Assembly: GCF_002607855.1 (NCBI RefSeq) | Contig: NZ_AWQQ01000049.1 | Location: 1 to 64,000 of the forward strand | DNA: 64,000 bases | From: Desulforamulus profundi | Lineage (GTDB): Bacteria; Bacillota_B; Desulfotomaculia; Desulfotomaculales; Desulfotomaculaceae | Direction of reading: 5' to 3' | Shown: positions 36,725 to 47,184 of the stretch, piece by piece | Layout: every line of letters starts with the position of its first letter | Position numbering within the stretch: position 1 is the stretch's first letter | Translations under genes and position numbers: made by a program | Notes under the pieces: generated by a model | What the model was told of the DNA's origin: nothing | Seen by the model: the letters and a program-made list of their open reading frames with translations, nothing else | The model's database searches: none

Positions 36725-38403
36725 TTCATCAACCTCCCCCCGGAACCGATGTGCCCTAAAATCCCCCTGGGTGTTTGCACCGAGATATGGTACAGTCTGC
36801 CGGTGGTTTGCCAGTCGCGAACAACATTAAAGACATCCCGGTTGGTGATTTCGATCTCCTGGACATATTCCAGCAGGTTCATTTTTTCCGCCCGCTTGAT
36901 CAACCAGGATTTGGCCAACTCCACCGCTCCGATTTCATCCAGCTTGCCGGCCAGTTTCCCCTGGTGTCCCTCTTCTTCTACAATAAAAATCTGACGTTCG
37001 GTATCCGCCAGCAGGTTCACCTGCAGCGTAGGTCTGGCCACCGCCGCTCCGATGGCGTTGGCCACCGGCGCATAGGGAGGCAATATGGGCGTGCACCCCA
37101 AGCGGGCGGCGATTTGAGGCACGAAACCGGCAGCGCCGCCCCCCACCCCCACGACGTTTTGGGGGCGCAGCTTTTTCTTCTGCATCACTTCCCAAACCCG
37201 GTAAGCCGGCTCCTGCTCCCATTCCACAAACATCTGCTCGATTTCCGTTACCACCGTGTTAATCACCAGGCCGACAATGGTGTGAGCCACTTCCATGGGC
37301 CCCATGCCCACCGGGGCCCCCAGCCGGACCATGGCCTCACGGGCCCGGTCTTCATCGCCTATTTGTGTCATGCCCATAACCCGTAAAGCATCGGTAGGTG
37401 TAGGCAGCGGACCACCCAGGCAGTAGGCATGGCCCACCCGCTCCGAATAAATAATCAATTCCTTGCCTACCCGTTCCACCACACTGTCGCCGCCTACCGG
37501 CACCGAGTGAACGGACAGCGCCCGCACCTGGGTAAACCGGTCGCCGATTTTAGCACCCCGGGAAGCCAGCAGCGGCTGCCCGGAGAGAATTAAGGCCAGG
37601 TCGGTGGTGGTGCCGCCGATGTCCACCACCAGGGAGGTTTCCCCCGAGGGCGTCAGTGCCTGTACCCCCAGGGTACTGGCAGCAGGTCCGGAAAAAATGG
37701 TTTCCACCGGTACTTGTTCCGAGGCCGTCAGGGGCAGGGTGCCGCCGTCCGCCTTCAGGATGAACACACCGGCGCTGATGTCCCTGCGGGCCATGGCATC
37801 CCGCACAGCGTTGGCAAAATAATGGTACTTGTCGCTGGTGGCACAGGTCAGCACGGTATTGGCAATGCGGCGGGGAAAATTCAGTTTTCCGCCGGCCCGG
37901 TGCCCCATCTCCACCCGCCATTCGGGATGATGTTGCGTAATATATTGAGCCACCTGAAGTTCATGGGCATTGTTTCGGGTGGAAAATTTCCCTACCACGG
38001 CAACCCTTCGATATCCCTTGTCCTCCAGCCACTGAAGCGCTTTTGCCAGTTCAGATTCTTCCAGGGGAATGATTTCCCGGCCACGGTAATCAATGGCGCC
38101 GGTTAAGAAGAACACGTCGTCCTGTTTACGGAACTCCATGAATGTACGGCCGGGCCCGGGCAGCAAAAGCACACCCACCGGGTCGTATTTCTTCTCGGCG
38201 ATCAGATTGGTAACAATGGTGGTACTAAAGACAACACGTTCAATCTTGTCACCGGGTATCCCCTTTAATAAGTTGTCCAGCGCATCCCCCAGTGACAGCA
38301 ATAAATCTTCCTGGGTTTCCACCTTTGCGGTAGCACGAACAGCGTCGCCATCCAGCAGGACAGCATCCGTGCAGGTACCGCCAACATCAATGCCGATATA
38401 CAT
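36721..38403 (-). CDS. Hydantoinase/oxoprolinase family protein (HyuA-like)
   Basis: About 560 aa with the two phosphate-loop motifs of the ASKHA-type hydantoinase A family: MYIGIDVGGTCTDAVLLDG at the N-terminus and LVVDIGGTTTDLALI in the middle, plus NVVGVGGGAAGFVPQIAARL. Members hydrolyse hydantoins or 5-oxoproline with ATP, or carboxylate acetone-like substrates. No HyuB partner is adjacent. The ATG at 38403 follows AAGGAGG. It is co-transcribed with the HDAC-like gene (ATGA overlap). Confidence 0.88.
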   Translation of the reverse strand: MYIGIDVGGTCTDAVLLDGDAVRATAKVETQEDLLLSLGDALDNLLKGIPGDKIERVVFSTTIVTNLIAEKKYDPVGVLLLPGPGRTFMEFRKQDDVFFLTGAIDYRGREIIPLEESELAKALQWLEDKGYRRVAVVGKFSTRNNAHELQVAQYITQHHPEWRVEMGHRAGGKLNFPRRIANTVLTCATSDKYHYFANAVRDAMARRDISAGVFILKADGGTLPLTASEQVPVETIFSGPAASTLGVQALTPSGETSLVVDIGGTTTDLALILSGQPLLASRGAKIGDRFTQVRALSVHSVPVGGDSVVERVGKELIIYSERVGHAYCLGGPLPTPTDALRVMGMTQIGDEDRAREAMVRLGAPVGMGPMEVAHTIVGLVINTVVTEIEQMFVEWEQEPAYRVWEVMQKKKLRPQNVVGVGGGAAGFVPQIAARLGCTPILPPYAPVANAIGAAVARPTLQVNLLADTERQIFIVEEEGHQGKLAGKLDEIGAVELAKSWLIKRAEKMNLLEYVQEIEITNRDVFNVVRDWQTTGRLYHISVQTPRGILGHIGSGGRLMK

Positions 38404-38541
38404 GACGGGCCTCCTTACTTTTTCAGGTAATCGAACCGACATCCCCTGCAGAGTAACAGTTATTCGCCTCCAAGTGGATATCATATCCCAAGTTTATCAT
38501 AATCTCATTTGTAATTGCATTATGAAAAAGTAAACAATAAA

Positions 38542-41150
38542 TTATTTCTTTTTTCGTAGTTTCCTTTGCAGCTTATCCAGGTAATTGAGACTCTGGAGCG
38601 GCGTCATGTCGGAAATATCCAGGGCTAATATTTCCTCCCTCAACCGGTTATGGTCCGTCGAAAACAGGCTAAGCTGTTCACTCATTGCAGCAGCCACCTG
38701 GTTCTTCCCCGCCACAACCTCCCGGGCTGCCCGCTGGTGAAATTCCAGTTTTTTGACCAGCTCCCCGGCCCTGTCGATAATGTCTCCGGGCAGGCCGGCC
38801 AGCCTGGCACAGTGTACGCCGTAGCTTTTACTGGCCTTGGCCCGTACCACCTTCCGTAAAAAAGCCACATCGTCCCCCTGCTCCTTGACGGCAGTGGCAT
38901 AATTCTTCAGCCCGGGCAGCAGTCCCTCGAGTTCGGCCAGTTCATGATAATGGGTTGAAAAAAGGGTCCGGCATCCTACAGTATTATGTAAATACTCAAT
39001 GACAGACTGGGCAATGGCCATCCCTTCCAGGTTTGAAGTGCCCCTGCCCAGTTCATCGATAATAACCAGGCTTTTAGGAGTGGTATGGTCAATAATTTGC
39101 TTGGTTTCAAACATTTCTACCATAAAGGTACTTTGTCCCGAGGTAAGGTCGTCCGAGCCCCCACCCTGGCAAAGATCCTGTCAACAATCCCGATGCTGGC
39201 CCAGGAAGCCGGCACGAAGCTCCCCACCTGGGCCATCAGCACAATTAAGGCCACCTGTCTCTGGTAAGTACTTTTCCCACCCATATTGGGTCCGGTTATT
39301 AAACACAGCCGCTCGTTCTCTGTGTCCAGGTAGGTGTCATTGGGCACAAACCCTCCCGGTCCCAGGGTCATTTCCACCACGGGGTGCCGTCCCTCCGTGA
39401 TTTCAATTCTGCCGTTATCGAATACCTCGGGCCGTACATACCCATGGCGGGCTGCCACTTCGGCCAGGGACACCAGCGCATCGATTTGGGCCAACAGAGC
39501 GGCGGTTTTTTGGATTCTGTGCACCTCGGCAGCAACCTTATTTCGTATTTCCACAAATAAATTGTATTCCAGTTCTACCAGCCTGTCTTCGGCTCCTAAA
39601 ATCATACTCTCATATTCTTTAAGCTCCGGGGTAATAAACCGCTCGGCATTGGCCAGCGTTTGACGGCGCTGGTAATAATCCGGCACTGCATTGAGGTTGG
39701 CCCGGGTCACCTCCAGGTAGTATCCAAAAACTTTATTAAAACCTACCTTTAAGGTTTTGATACCGGTCTTTTCCTTTTCCCTGGCCTCCAAACCGGCCAG
39801 CCAGGTCTTGCCGTCCCTGGCGGCGGCACGCAGTTGATCAACCTCAGGATGAAAACCGTCTTTGATCAACCCCCCGTCCCTGAGAGAAACAGGCGGGTTT
39901 TCCGCCAGAGCGGAAAACAGCAGCTCTTTCAGGTCAGTCAGAGTATCAAACTGCGAGTAAATATTTCGTAATAACGGGCTCCGGCAGTCCTGCAGTGCTT
40001 GGTGAATCAGGGGAAGCTTGTCCAGTGAACCCATCAGGGCCGTCATGTCCCGACCGTTGGCGCTGCCGTAGGCCACCCGTGCCGTTAACCGCTCCAGATC
40101 ATAAATTTGCTTAAGGGCGCCTGCCAGTTCCTCTCGCAGCAGGAGGGAGTTCAGCAATTCCTCCACCGCGTCCAACCGTTCCTCAATTTTGACCAGGTCG
40201 ATCAGGGGCTGTTCCAGCCAGTTTTTCAACATCCGCCCACCCATGGCGGTCCGGGTTCTATCCAGGACCCAAAGGAGAGTCCCCTTTTTCTCCCCATCCC
40301 TTAACGATTTAGAAATTTCCAGGTTCCGCCTGGCAATGCCGTCCAAAACCATGTAGGCTTTGGGAGAGTAAGATGTAATATCATTAATATGTTTTAGCTC
40401 ACGCTTTTGGGTGTCCGTCAAATAACGGAGCAAACTGCCGGCTGCCAGGTACACCGCTTGCTTGTCCAAATACGCTTTTATCTTGCCTTCTCCGAAATGG
40501 TCTGTGAGAATTCGTGTGTAGTCAGGAAAATCAAAATTATTGCCAAGAGATGTAAAGGTGGTGGCGGGAAGGCTGTTGAGCACCCTGGTCGCCTTTTCAT
40601 CATTATACATGCCGTAGTCTAAAAGCACTTCTCTGGGTGACAACCGTACGATCTCATCCAGCAAACTGTCCAGAGCCCAGGGGCCTTCCATCTCCGTCAC
40701 CTGGAATAATCCCGTTGACAAATCGGTTACCGCCATGCCGTAGGTACTTGTATTCACTTGACAGATGGCCAACAGGTAGTTATTATCCTTTTCATTTAAC
40801 ATACTCCCGTCGATGACCGTACCGGGAGTAACCACCCGCACCACTTCACGTCTGACAATTCCCTTGGCGGCCCTGGGGTCCTCTACCTGTTCGCAAATGG
40901 CCACCTTATATCCTTTATCAATTAATTTACTGATATAATTGTCCGCCGCGTGAAAGGGCACGCCGCACATAGGGACACGTTCCGGTTCCCCGGCATCCCG
41001 TCCGGTCAGGGTTATTTCCAACTCTTTGGATGCCAGTTTGGCATCTTCAAAGAACATTTCATAAAAGTCTCCCAAACGAAAAAATAAAATGGCATCGGGA
41101 ACCTGTTTCTTTATATCTAAATACTGCTGCATCATTGGAGTTAAGGCCAC
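38542..41150 (-). CDS. mutS: DNA mismatch repair protein MutS (1-nt frameshift near 39156)
   Basis: The restored length is about 869 aa. The mismatch-binding N-terminus shows DAILFFRLGDFYEMFFEDA (the Phe-x-Glu wedge), VAICEQVEDP follows, and the ATPase carries Walker A ITGPNMGGKSTYQRQ, Walker B LVIIDELGRGTSNLEG and the signature DDLTSGQSTFMVEM. That signature crosses the shift, and one T added near 39156 restores it. The C-terminus ends in a dimerisation helix. GTG at 41150 after GGGAGGGAG is the likely start. Confidence 0.94.
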
Positions 41151-41221
41151 AAATATCTCCCTCCCGTTCCCCAATTATACCATAGACAAGCCCTCTACAG
41201 GTGGCATTGTGCTAAAAGGAA

Positions 41222-41249
41222 AACCCCCTGGAAGGTCCCAAGGGGCTTT
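41222..41249 (-). terminator. Terminator between ylbF and mutS
   Basis: On the minus strand GCCCCTTGG / CCAGGGGG is followed by TTTTCCTTTT. Confidence 0.75.
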
Positions 41250-41307
41250 GCTCTTAACAATTCATTTTTACAGGTGAATGTCGTAGAACTACGACTGTTC
41301 CTTAGCC

Positions 41308-41686
41308 TCAGGAGTGAGGACCGCAAGCGGAGCAACTATGGGCTTTTGGGGGGTTCCCCTCAATTCCTTCACTAATGCGTTCATTTACTTGATTGAGGAA
41401 TTTTTGGAACTGCTCCTGAATTTCTGCAAATTCCCTGATCAGGGGATTTGACATCATCTTGTCTTCCATGGCGTACACTTCGTTCAACTGTTCATCGGTC
41501 AGTTCCTGGCCCTGCATCCGCATAATCTGATGAGACTGCTGCAGATGCTGAAATTTTTCAATTAAAGCGATGGCATCAACATCTGACATCATAGCAGCTT
41601 CTTTTTCACGCATGGTTTTGTATTTCTCAGACTCGGCGATAAATTTTCCCAACTCCAAAGCCTTGTCTAAAACCATATCACTCATA
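41308..41686 (-). CDS. ylbF: YlbF/YmcA family regulator (RicF-like)
   Basis: About 125 aa. The YlbF helical domain reads LDKALELGKFIAESEKYKTM, then DAIALIEKFQHLQQ and LIREFAEIQEQFQKFL. The tail CSACGPHS is a Cys motif; in Bacillus, RicF (YlbF) acts with RicA and RicT in an Fe-S complex that controls RNA processing by RNase Y. The ATG at 41686 follows GGGGGAGGTG. It lies between miaB and mutS, as in other Clostridia. Confidence 0.9.
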
Positions 41687-41718
41687 ATTTTCACCTCCCC
41701 CAGTCATGTTCAGAGAAT

Positions 41719-43098
41719 TTATTGATTGGCACCCTCAAGCACCATTTCTCCCTCCAATAAGTTGGGCCTGCCCTTGGTGATTCTGACTTGAACCAGTCTC
41801 CCGGTCAGTTCAGTGGGGCCCGGAAAAACCACCAGTTTGTTGGTGCGGGTACGCCCGGCCAACAGATCGGGGTTGGTTTTAGTTTTCCCTTCCACCATCA
41901 CTTCAAAGACTTTGCCTTCTTCCTGCCGGTTGTTTTCATAGGAGATTTTGTTCTGTAATTCGATTAACCGCTGGATTCTCTCACTTTTTACTTCCTCCGG
42001 CACCTGCTCCATTTTGGCAGCTGGTGTGCCGGTCCGAATGTTGTAGACAAAGGTGAAGGCGCTGTCGTAACGGACCCGCCTGACCAAATCAAGGGTGTCC
42101 ACAAAGTCCTCTTCGGTTTCACCGGGAAAACCAACCATTAAGTCCGCCGTGATACCGGCGTTGGGCACCGCACTTTTGATTTTTTGGATGAGTTCCAGGT
42201 AATGTTCCCGGGTATAGCCCCTGTTCATCAACTTCAGAATGCGGTTGCTGCCCGCCTGGGCAGGTAGGTGAAAATGCTCGCAGACCTTTTCCGCCGAGGC
42301 GATCACATCAATCAAGCGCTGGTCAAAATCCCGGGGGTGGGAAGTCATAAAACGGATGCGCTGCAACCCGTCGATTTTGTCCAGGTCAACGAGAAGATCC
42401 GCAAACCGGTAATCAATATCCAGTTCTTTGCCGTAAGAATTCACGTTCTGCCCCAGCAGAGTGACTTCTTTATAACCTTCCTGAACCAATCCTTGAATTT
42501 CTTTAATGATATCCTCGGGTTTCCGACTGCGCTCCCGTCCCCGCACATAGGGAACGATGCAATAGGTGCAGAAATTGTTGCAGCCATACATGATGGTGAC
42601 CCAGGCCTTAAGCTTGTCTTTGCGGCGCACCGGGATATTCTCGGTGATCCCTTTCTCGGTGGCCCAAACCTCCAGCACCGCCTCGTGATTTTCCTGCACT
42701 TGATGGATCATGCGCGGCAGTTCGTGCACATTATGGGTGCCGAAGATCAAATCCACAAAGGGAAAGCTGTGACGTATTTTCTTTGCCACATCCTCCTGCT
42801 GGGGCATACACCCGCACACCCCTAAAATCAAGTCCGGCTTCGCCACCTTTAATTTTCTTAAACGCCCCAGCAAACCGAAAACCTTGCTCTCGGCCGTTTC
42901 CCGGACACAGCAGGTATTTAAGATGATAATATCCGCCTCTGCCTGGGATTCCGTAGGACTGTAACCCAGATCCTCCAGCATTCCGGACAGAGATTCCGCA
43001 TCCCGTTCATTCATCTGGCAGCCGAAAGATTGGATCATATATCGCTTTTGACCCTCTACCTTTTTGTTTGGGGATGTGTATTCAATTCTTTCTGCCAT
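41719..43098 (-). CDS. miaB: tRNA-2-methylthio-N6-dimethylallyladenosine synthase
   Basis: A full 459-aa radical SAM methylthiotransferase. The N-terminal UPF0004 domain carries the auxiliary cluster cysteines ([28 protein letters not shown]). The radical-SAM CxxxCxxC reads [20 protein letters not shown], and a TRAM domain closes the protein. It adds a methylthio group to i6A37 of tRNA, after MiaA. Confidence 0.97.
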   Translation of the reverse strand: MAERIEYTSPNKKVEGQKRYMIQSFGCQMNERDAESLSGMLEDLGYSPTESQAEADIIILNTCCVRETAESKVFGLLGRLRKLKVAKPDLILGVCGCMPQQEDVAKKIRHSFPFVDLIFGTHNVHELPRMIHQVQENHEAVLEVWATEKGITENIPVRRKDKLKAWVTIMYGCNNFCTYCIVPYVRGRERSRKPEDIIKEIQGLVQEGYKEVTLLGQNVNSYGKELDIDYRFADLLVDLDKIDGLQRIRFMTSHPRDFDQRLIDVIASAEKVCEHFHLPAQAGSNRILKLMNRGYTREHYLELIQKIKSAVPNAGITADLMVGFPGETEEDFVDTLDLVRRVRYDSAFTFVYNIRTGTPAAKMEQVPEEVKSERIQRLIELQNKISYENNRQEEGKVFEVMVEGKTKTNPDLLAGRTRTNKLVVFPGPTELTGRLVQVRITKGRPNLLEGEMVLEGANQ

Positions 43099-43232
43099 CT
43101 ATGTTTATGCCTCCGACAAGCAGTTGGGATAAATTTCATTGAGCACTAACATTTTCCCATATTTATAGTGGGAATGCAAATCATTCGTTATATTTTTAGG
43201 AAAATGTAATGGAAAAATACTTTATAAAAAGT

Positions 43233-43269
43233 AAAAGGACCCAAACAATAACGATTGCTTGGGTCCTTT
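43233..43269 (-). terminator. Terminator after the 43-aa peptide gene
   Basis: AAAGGACCCAAgCAAT / ATTGcTTGGGTCCTTT forms a long, nearly perfect stem usable in both directions. Confidence 0.8.
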
Positions 43270-43281
43270 AGTTTTATCAAG

Positions 43282-43413
43282 TTATAACAAGTGTTTGCCG
43301 TTTCTTAAAAGCACTTCCATGACAGCCGAGGTATCTAAGGTAACGTTGGGAACTACCCAGAGCGCCAGTAACACAATGGCCATTGATAAAACTGTTATTA
43401 AAATTTTTCTCAT
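43282..43413 (-). CDS. 43-aa membrane or secreted peptide
   Basis: A short ORF with a basic N-terminus and a hydrophobic helix (MRKILITVLSMAIVLLALWV) followed by a polar 23-residue tail ending RNGKHLL. AAAGGAATG lies about 9 nt upstream and a strong terminator directly downstream, so it looks like a complete mono-cistronic unit. It could be a single-pass membrane microprotein or an exported peptide. No family is recognised. Confidence 0.6.
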   Translation of the reverse strand: MRKILITVLSMAIVLLALWVVPNVTLDTSAVMEVLLRNGKHLL

Positions 43414-43648
43414 TTTAGAAATTCATTCCTTTCTTGGTGCCTCCGATATTCCACAATTATATAGCCTAAATATTAAAAAACGAAGAAACAATTCTTAAAA
43501 ATTTATGGATTTACATAAAGGACGCTTTATAAAGGTTTTTGTAACATAAAATTTTAATTAATGCAATGGACAGGCCAAAAAAATTAGACCACTTCTTTTT
43601 TATTATAAGCCGCCAGCAGCATGAATTACGTTTCGAACAGGAACCACA

Positions 43649-43676
43649 CAAAAAGGCACCACTTGAAGTGATGCCC
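43649..43676 (-). terminator. Terminator after the epimerase fragment
   Basis: On the minus strand GGCATCACTT / AAGTGGTGCC is followed by TTTTTGTG. Confidence 0.8.
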
Positions 43677-43688
43677 TTGCTGCTATTA

Positions 43689-44000
43689 TTATCGTTTTTT
43701 TCCTTTCATGGTGCCCATAAGGTTGGTTTGGTAGGCCTGTTGAATGGCTCCCCAGGAGCGCCCCCGGGGCCTGACGCCCGCTAAATGAAAAACAATCTCC
43801 GGCTGAGAACGCCGGATTTCATGATGAAGGGTTGTGTAATCCAGGATATCGGCAGTACTATACGTTATGTCGGCATTGTCCGGAGTTTGCGATCCCCTGC
43901 TTCTGGTCACCGCCAGGATCGCAACCTTTTCGCCGGTCAAGCGACGGATCAGGTGGGAGCCGATGAAGCCGCCGGCCCCGTTACCAGCACTCGTTTCTTC
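43689..44000 (-). pseudogene. NAD-dependent sugar epimerase/dehydratase, N-terminal fragment
   Basis: About 100 residues of a short-chain dehydrogenase: KKKRVLVTGAGGFIGSHLIR (the Rossmann glycine motif, restored by one G near 43976-43979), VAILAVTRS, DILDYTTLHHEI and EIVFHLAGVRPRG. It ends after TNLMGTMKGKKR, where some 200 residues including the YxxxK active site should follow. It is truncated and directly precedes a terminator. Confidence 0.75.
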
Positions 44001-44001
44001 T

Positions 44002-44991
44002 TTACCCCAAGGTCCTCACTCCCTCGAAGTACTGACGGTACCAGGCCAGGGTTTTCGCCAATCCCTGCTCCAACTCCCACCGGGGAACCCACTGCAAAAT
44101 CTTCCTGGCTTTGCTGCTGTCACTGTATTGATGCTCGATTTCACCGCCCGGGATACTCTTTCCCTTCACCTGGGGCTGTAGATCTTTCCCGGACACATTG
44201 ATGACAGCCTGAACCATCTCCAGCACGGTAAGGGGGCGGTGCGGGGCAAAGTTAAAGGCCTGACCCATCACTTCCGGGCGGTGGAGGTTTTCGGCCAGGG
44301 TGAGATAGGCGTCCACCGCATCTTCCACATAAAGATATTCCCGCAGGGGAGAGCCGTCGCTGCGAATCACGGGGGCCCGGTTTTCCAGTACCGCTTTCAT
44401 GCTGCTGGGGACAATCCGGTTAAAGTTCAAGTCGCCGCCGCCGTACACATTGGCCAGCCTGGAGATGGCCACCGGCAGGCTGTAGATATGATAATAACTC
44501 TGGGCGATTAAATCGGTACAGGATTTTGATACATCATAGGGATGTTTGCCCCTGAGCGGGTGGTCCTCCGCATAGGGCAGCTGTTCGGCCTCACCGTAGG
44601 CCTTATCACTGGAGGCCACCACCACCCTTTCCACCGTAGGGGAAAGACGGCAGGCCTCCAGGACGGTCCAGGTGCCTTTAATGTTTGATTCAAAGGCGGA
44701 AAGGGGCGAACGATTGGCAATGGTTACGATGGTTTGGGCGGCCAGGTGAAAAACCGTATCCACTTCGTATTCCGCCAGCACCCGGTTGACAAAATGAAGG
44801 TCGGTAATATCCCCGTAGGCAACCTGAATACGGTTGATGACACCCTCTTGAAAAAGATTGCTGTACCCCACGTGATCCCGGATGATACCAACCACCCTGG
44901 CTCCTTCCTTAACCAACCGGCTGGTTAACCAACTGCCGATGATGCCGGTACAGCCGGTCACTAAAACATATTTATCCCGCCACTGACTCAT
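44002..44991 (-). CDS. NDP-sugar 4,6-dehydratase (CDP-glucose 4,6-dehydratase-like)
   Basis: A full-length 329-aa short-chain dehydrogenase. The NAD-binding motif is LVTGCTGIIGSWLTSRLVKE. Active-site phrases are VVVASSDKAYGEAEQL (Ser/Asp) and HPYDVSKSCTDLIAQSYY (the YxxxK catalytic pair), followed by SRLANVYGGGDLNFNRIVPS and a sugar-binding C-terminus. It resembles RfbG. It would make a 4-keto-6-deoxy nucleotide sugar for a surface glycan. The ATG overlaps the GT2 gene end by 20 nt. Confidence 0.85.
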   Translation of the reverse strand: MSQWRDKYVLVTGCTGIIGSWLTSRLVKEGARVVGIIRDHVGYSNLFQEGVINRIQVAYGDITDLHFVNRVLAEYEVDTVFHLAAQTIVTIANRSPLSAFESNIKGTWTVLEACRLSPTVERVVVASSDKAYGEAEQLPYAEDHPLRGKHPYDVSKSCTDLIAQSYYHIYSLPVAISRLANVYGGGDLNFNRIVPSSMKAVLENRAPVIRSDGSPLREYLYVEDAVDAYLTLAENLHRPEVMGQAFNFAPHRPLTVLEMVQAVINVSGKDLQPQVKGKSIPGGEIEHQYSDSSKARKILQWVPRWELEQGLAKTLAWYRQYFEGVRTLG

Positions 44992-45709
44992 CTCCTACCG
45001 CAACATTTAAATAATTGGCCTTCAGCATAACCTCCGCGTCCAAAAACCAGTCCTTGGAGCTAAGATTTAACTCCTCATAACACTGCCGGCTCATAATTTT
45101 GGGCGACCCGTTAATATCGCCAACATTTACCTTAAATGTATATACAAATAATTTGTTAAATATGTGGGTTACTATTTTTCTCGTCAGGCCGTCTTCCCGG
45201 CGGCACCGCTTCACCTTGCAAAGCTGGTATTCCCCCGCTACCATTTCCTTAAATACCCTGGTGACATCCGCAGGGTCAATTTGACCGTCGCCGCCCATAA
45301 AGCCGAGGAAATCCCCGCCGGCCCAGCGGAGCCCGTTGATGATCCCCCAGCCGTAGCCCTGATTTTGCGGCACTTTGACCACTTTGCAGGATGGATTGCT
45401 TCGAGCCAGTTTGGCCAGGATCAAGCCGGTATTGTCCGTTGATCCGTTGTCCACCAAAACCAGTTCATAATCGATTTGTTCCCTTTTCAGTTCATGTCGG
45501 AGTTCTCTTACGACCTTTTCTGCGTTTGCTTCTTCGTTATACATCGGTATGACCAGCGACAGTTTTGGACCTACCGGGTTACCCATTGGCTGGTCCCGTT
45601 GGCGGGAAATCAGCTCTGGCTGGCGGTACTGTTGTTTAAACTTTTTGCCGGCCTGGTGCACTTGATAAACACCCTGTTGATAGGCCTCACCGCTAGCCGC
45701 CTTTATCAT
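44972..45709 (-). CDS. Family 2 glycosyltransferase (polyprenyl-phosphate type), possibly shortened
   Basis: A GT-A fold is evident from LSLVIPMYNEEANAEKVVRE, VLVDNGSTDNTGLIL, NQGYGWGIINGLRWAGGDFL, GGDGQIDPADV (a DxD-like site) and DWFLDAEVMLKANYL. Proteins of this DPM1-like type transfer a sugar from a nucleotide to polyprenyl phosphate. The last 10-20 residues usual in the family are replaced by a short tail running into the next gene. The start is unclear: ATG 45709 has a weak site, and an internal Met near 45586 begins the conserved part. Confidence 0.8.
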   Translation of the reverse strand: MIKAASGEAYQQGVYQVHQAGKKFKQQYRQPELISRQRDQPMGNPVGPKLSLVIPMYNEEANAEKVVRELRHELKREQIDYELVLVDNGSTDNTGLILAKLARSNPSCKVVKVPQNQGYGWGIINGLRWAGGDFLGFMGGDGQIDPADVTRVFKEMVAGEYQLCKVKRCRREDGLTRKIVTHIFNKLFVYTFKVNVGDINGSPKIMSRQCYEELNLSSKDWFLDAEVMLKANYLNVAVGDESVAG

Positions 45710-45728
45710 TACCTGGCTTCCCCTACTC

Positions 45729-45759
45729 TTTTACAGGCGGATAAAATCAGCCTGTAAAA
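45729..45759. repeat. 10-bp inverted repeat upstream of the GT2 gene
   Basis: TTTTACAGGC / GCCTGTAAAA, perfect, with an 11-nt loop. It lies between divergent genes (GT2 on minus, minC on plus) and may be an operator or a terminator-like hairpin. Confidence 0.45.
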
Positions 45760-45913
45760 AATGCTTTCTGTAAATTTGGCGGGCCTTCGGCAAGTCTCTT
45801 CCTGGAAAGACAAATTACTCTTGTTTTACGATTTTTTCCGGTTTACTAAGAAGGATTTTCTCACCTGTGGTCGAATAATCTACCTAACATGTAAAAATTG
45901 GAAGGTGACTTTC

Positions 45914-46605
45914 ATGAGTGACGCGGTCAGTATCAAAGGAACCCGGCACGGGCTGTTAATCCTGGTTGACCAGGAGCGGGACTTTGAGGATATCAAACAG
46001 AATTTATATAAAAAGATGGAAGCTGCCCGGGGATTCTTTAAAGGGGCGAAATTCGCCTTTTACCAGGAACCTGTCGAAAATGATCAAAGACGGGTGCTGG
46101 AAGAAATCTGCCAGCAGTACGGGTTAATCCACCAACCGGAAATAAAAGCAAAGGTCAACAGCACACCGGCTGCCACCCCTTCCGCCGAGAAGCAGGCAGT
46201 AAACCAACCGGAACAAACGCAGAGGACAACAAAGTCTACAACCAAATCGGATACCCTACTGGTGAAAAGAAGTTTGCGTTCCGGCCAGCGGATCAACTAT
46301 CCCGGTCATGTGGTTGTGCTGGGCGACATACACGCCGGCGCCGAAGTGGTAGCTACGGCAATGTTCTGGTCATGGGCTGCTGCCGGGGCGTGGTTCATGC
46401 CGGGGCCAACGGCGATCAAACCGCCCGGGTGGTGGCCCACCGCCTCTCCCCCTCCCAGTTAAGAATCGGCACCTCCATCGCCTGCGCCCCGCCGGATTCC
46501 CAAAGCCAGGCAGCCTACCCGGAGATTGCCTACCTTTCCGAAGACAGCCAAATCATTGTAGAATCCTACAACAGCAGCCGCCCCGCCGGGCGAAACACCG
46601 CTTAA
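45914..46605 (+). CDS. minC: Septum site-determining protein MinC (1-nt frameshift near 46357)
   Basis: The restored length is about 230 aa. The N-terminal MinC domain (VSIKGTRHGLLILVDQERDF) is joined by a Gln/Thr-rich linker to the C-terminal beta-helix: RSLRSGQRINYPGHVVVLGD, IHAGAEVVATGNVLVMG, GVVHAGANGDQTARVVAHRL and ESYNSSRP. One G missing in the GG at 46357-46358 splits it. MinC blocks FtsZ at the poles with MinD. No minD is adjacent; a MinD-like ATPase lies 15 kb away. The ATG at 45914 follows GGAAGGTGA. Confidence 0.92.
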
Positions 46606-46610
46606 AAAGC

Positions 46611-46656
46611 AAAAACCCCGGAACTTCTGAGGTTTCCTCAGTGGTTCCGGGGTTTT
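46611..46656 (+). terminator. Terminator after minC
   Basis: AACCCCGGAAC / GTTCCGGGGTT stem (11 bp plus) with an inner small stem, followed by TTTTATTTTA. Confidence 0.9.
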
Positions 46657-46781
46657 ATTTTACATCTGGACTAATATGCAGAGCCTATGGCAAGTGTTAA
46701 TTCCCAATATAATATAAAAAAATTATTAATATACCCAAGGTTGGCCAGGAATACAGGCAAAGGTTGTGTGTATGGTAATAT

Positions 46782-47096
46782 CTATATTCCGGGAGGCCTT
46801 GGACGCCAAACAACTTTGGGATTTTCGGGATCCCAGTAGGCATCACAGGCCAGACAACAATACTTACCCAAGGATGGGGTTACAGCCAGTATCAAGCCAA
46901 AAAATAACAAGAAGGGAATCATTAAACGCCCTAGTGGATAGATAAATCCAAAGAGATAGCAAAAAACAGATAATATAATTCCTACACCAAATCCGGCCGC
47001 CAACTTGACCAATCTTGCGGTGGAGGTGTTTTGAGACCCACATTCCGGGCAGGTAGGCCGTTCTAAAAGGCCTGTTTTACGGATAAATGCTAACAT
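46782..47096 (-). CDS. Zinc-ribbon membrane protein
   Basis: A 104-aa protein. CPECGSQNTSTARLVKLAAG leads into two hydrophobic helices, and CCLACDAYW lies after them, so both CxxC pairs can face the cytoplasm and bind zinc together. GGAGGTGATCTA precedes the ATG. It is the last gene after the TSUP transporter, separated by a hairpin, so it may be co-regulated with sulfur compound export. No family name is recognised. Confidence 0.7.
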   Translation of the reverse strand: MLAFIRKTGLLERPTCPECGSQNTSTARLVKLAAGFGVGIILSVFCYLFGFIYPLGRLMIPFLLFFGLILAVTPSLGKYCCLACDAYWDPENPKVVWRPRPPGI

Positions 47097-47147
47097 TAGA
47101 TCACCTCCGGAAAATTAATGTTAAATACACTGGATAAATCTTTTTAG

Positions 47148-47174
47148 GGCACCCCGGTATACAGCCGGGGTGCC
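47148..47174 (-). terminator. Hairpin between the TSUP and zinc-ribbon genes
   Basis: GGCACCCCGG / CCGGGGTGCC, a perfect 10-bp stem just after the transporter stop codon. The T-tract is weak. Confidence 0.6.
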
Positions 47175-47184
47175 TCCATGCTAC

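Noticed and set aside
38542..41150. mutS and mutL as true pseudogenes (mutator strain)
   Set aside because: The same single-base homopolymer losses occur in unrelated genes at equal density and the rest of each gene is fully conserved; sequencing error is the simpler reading.
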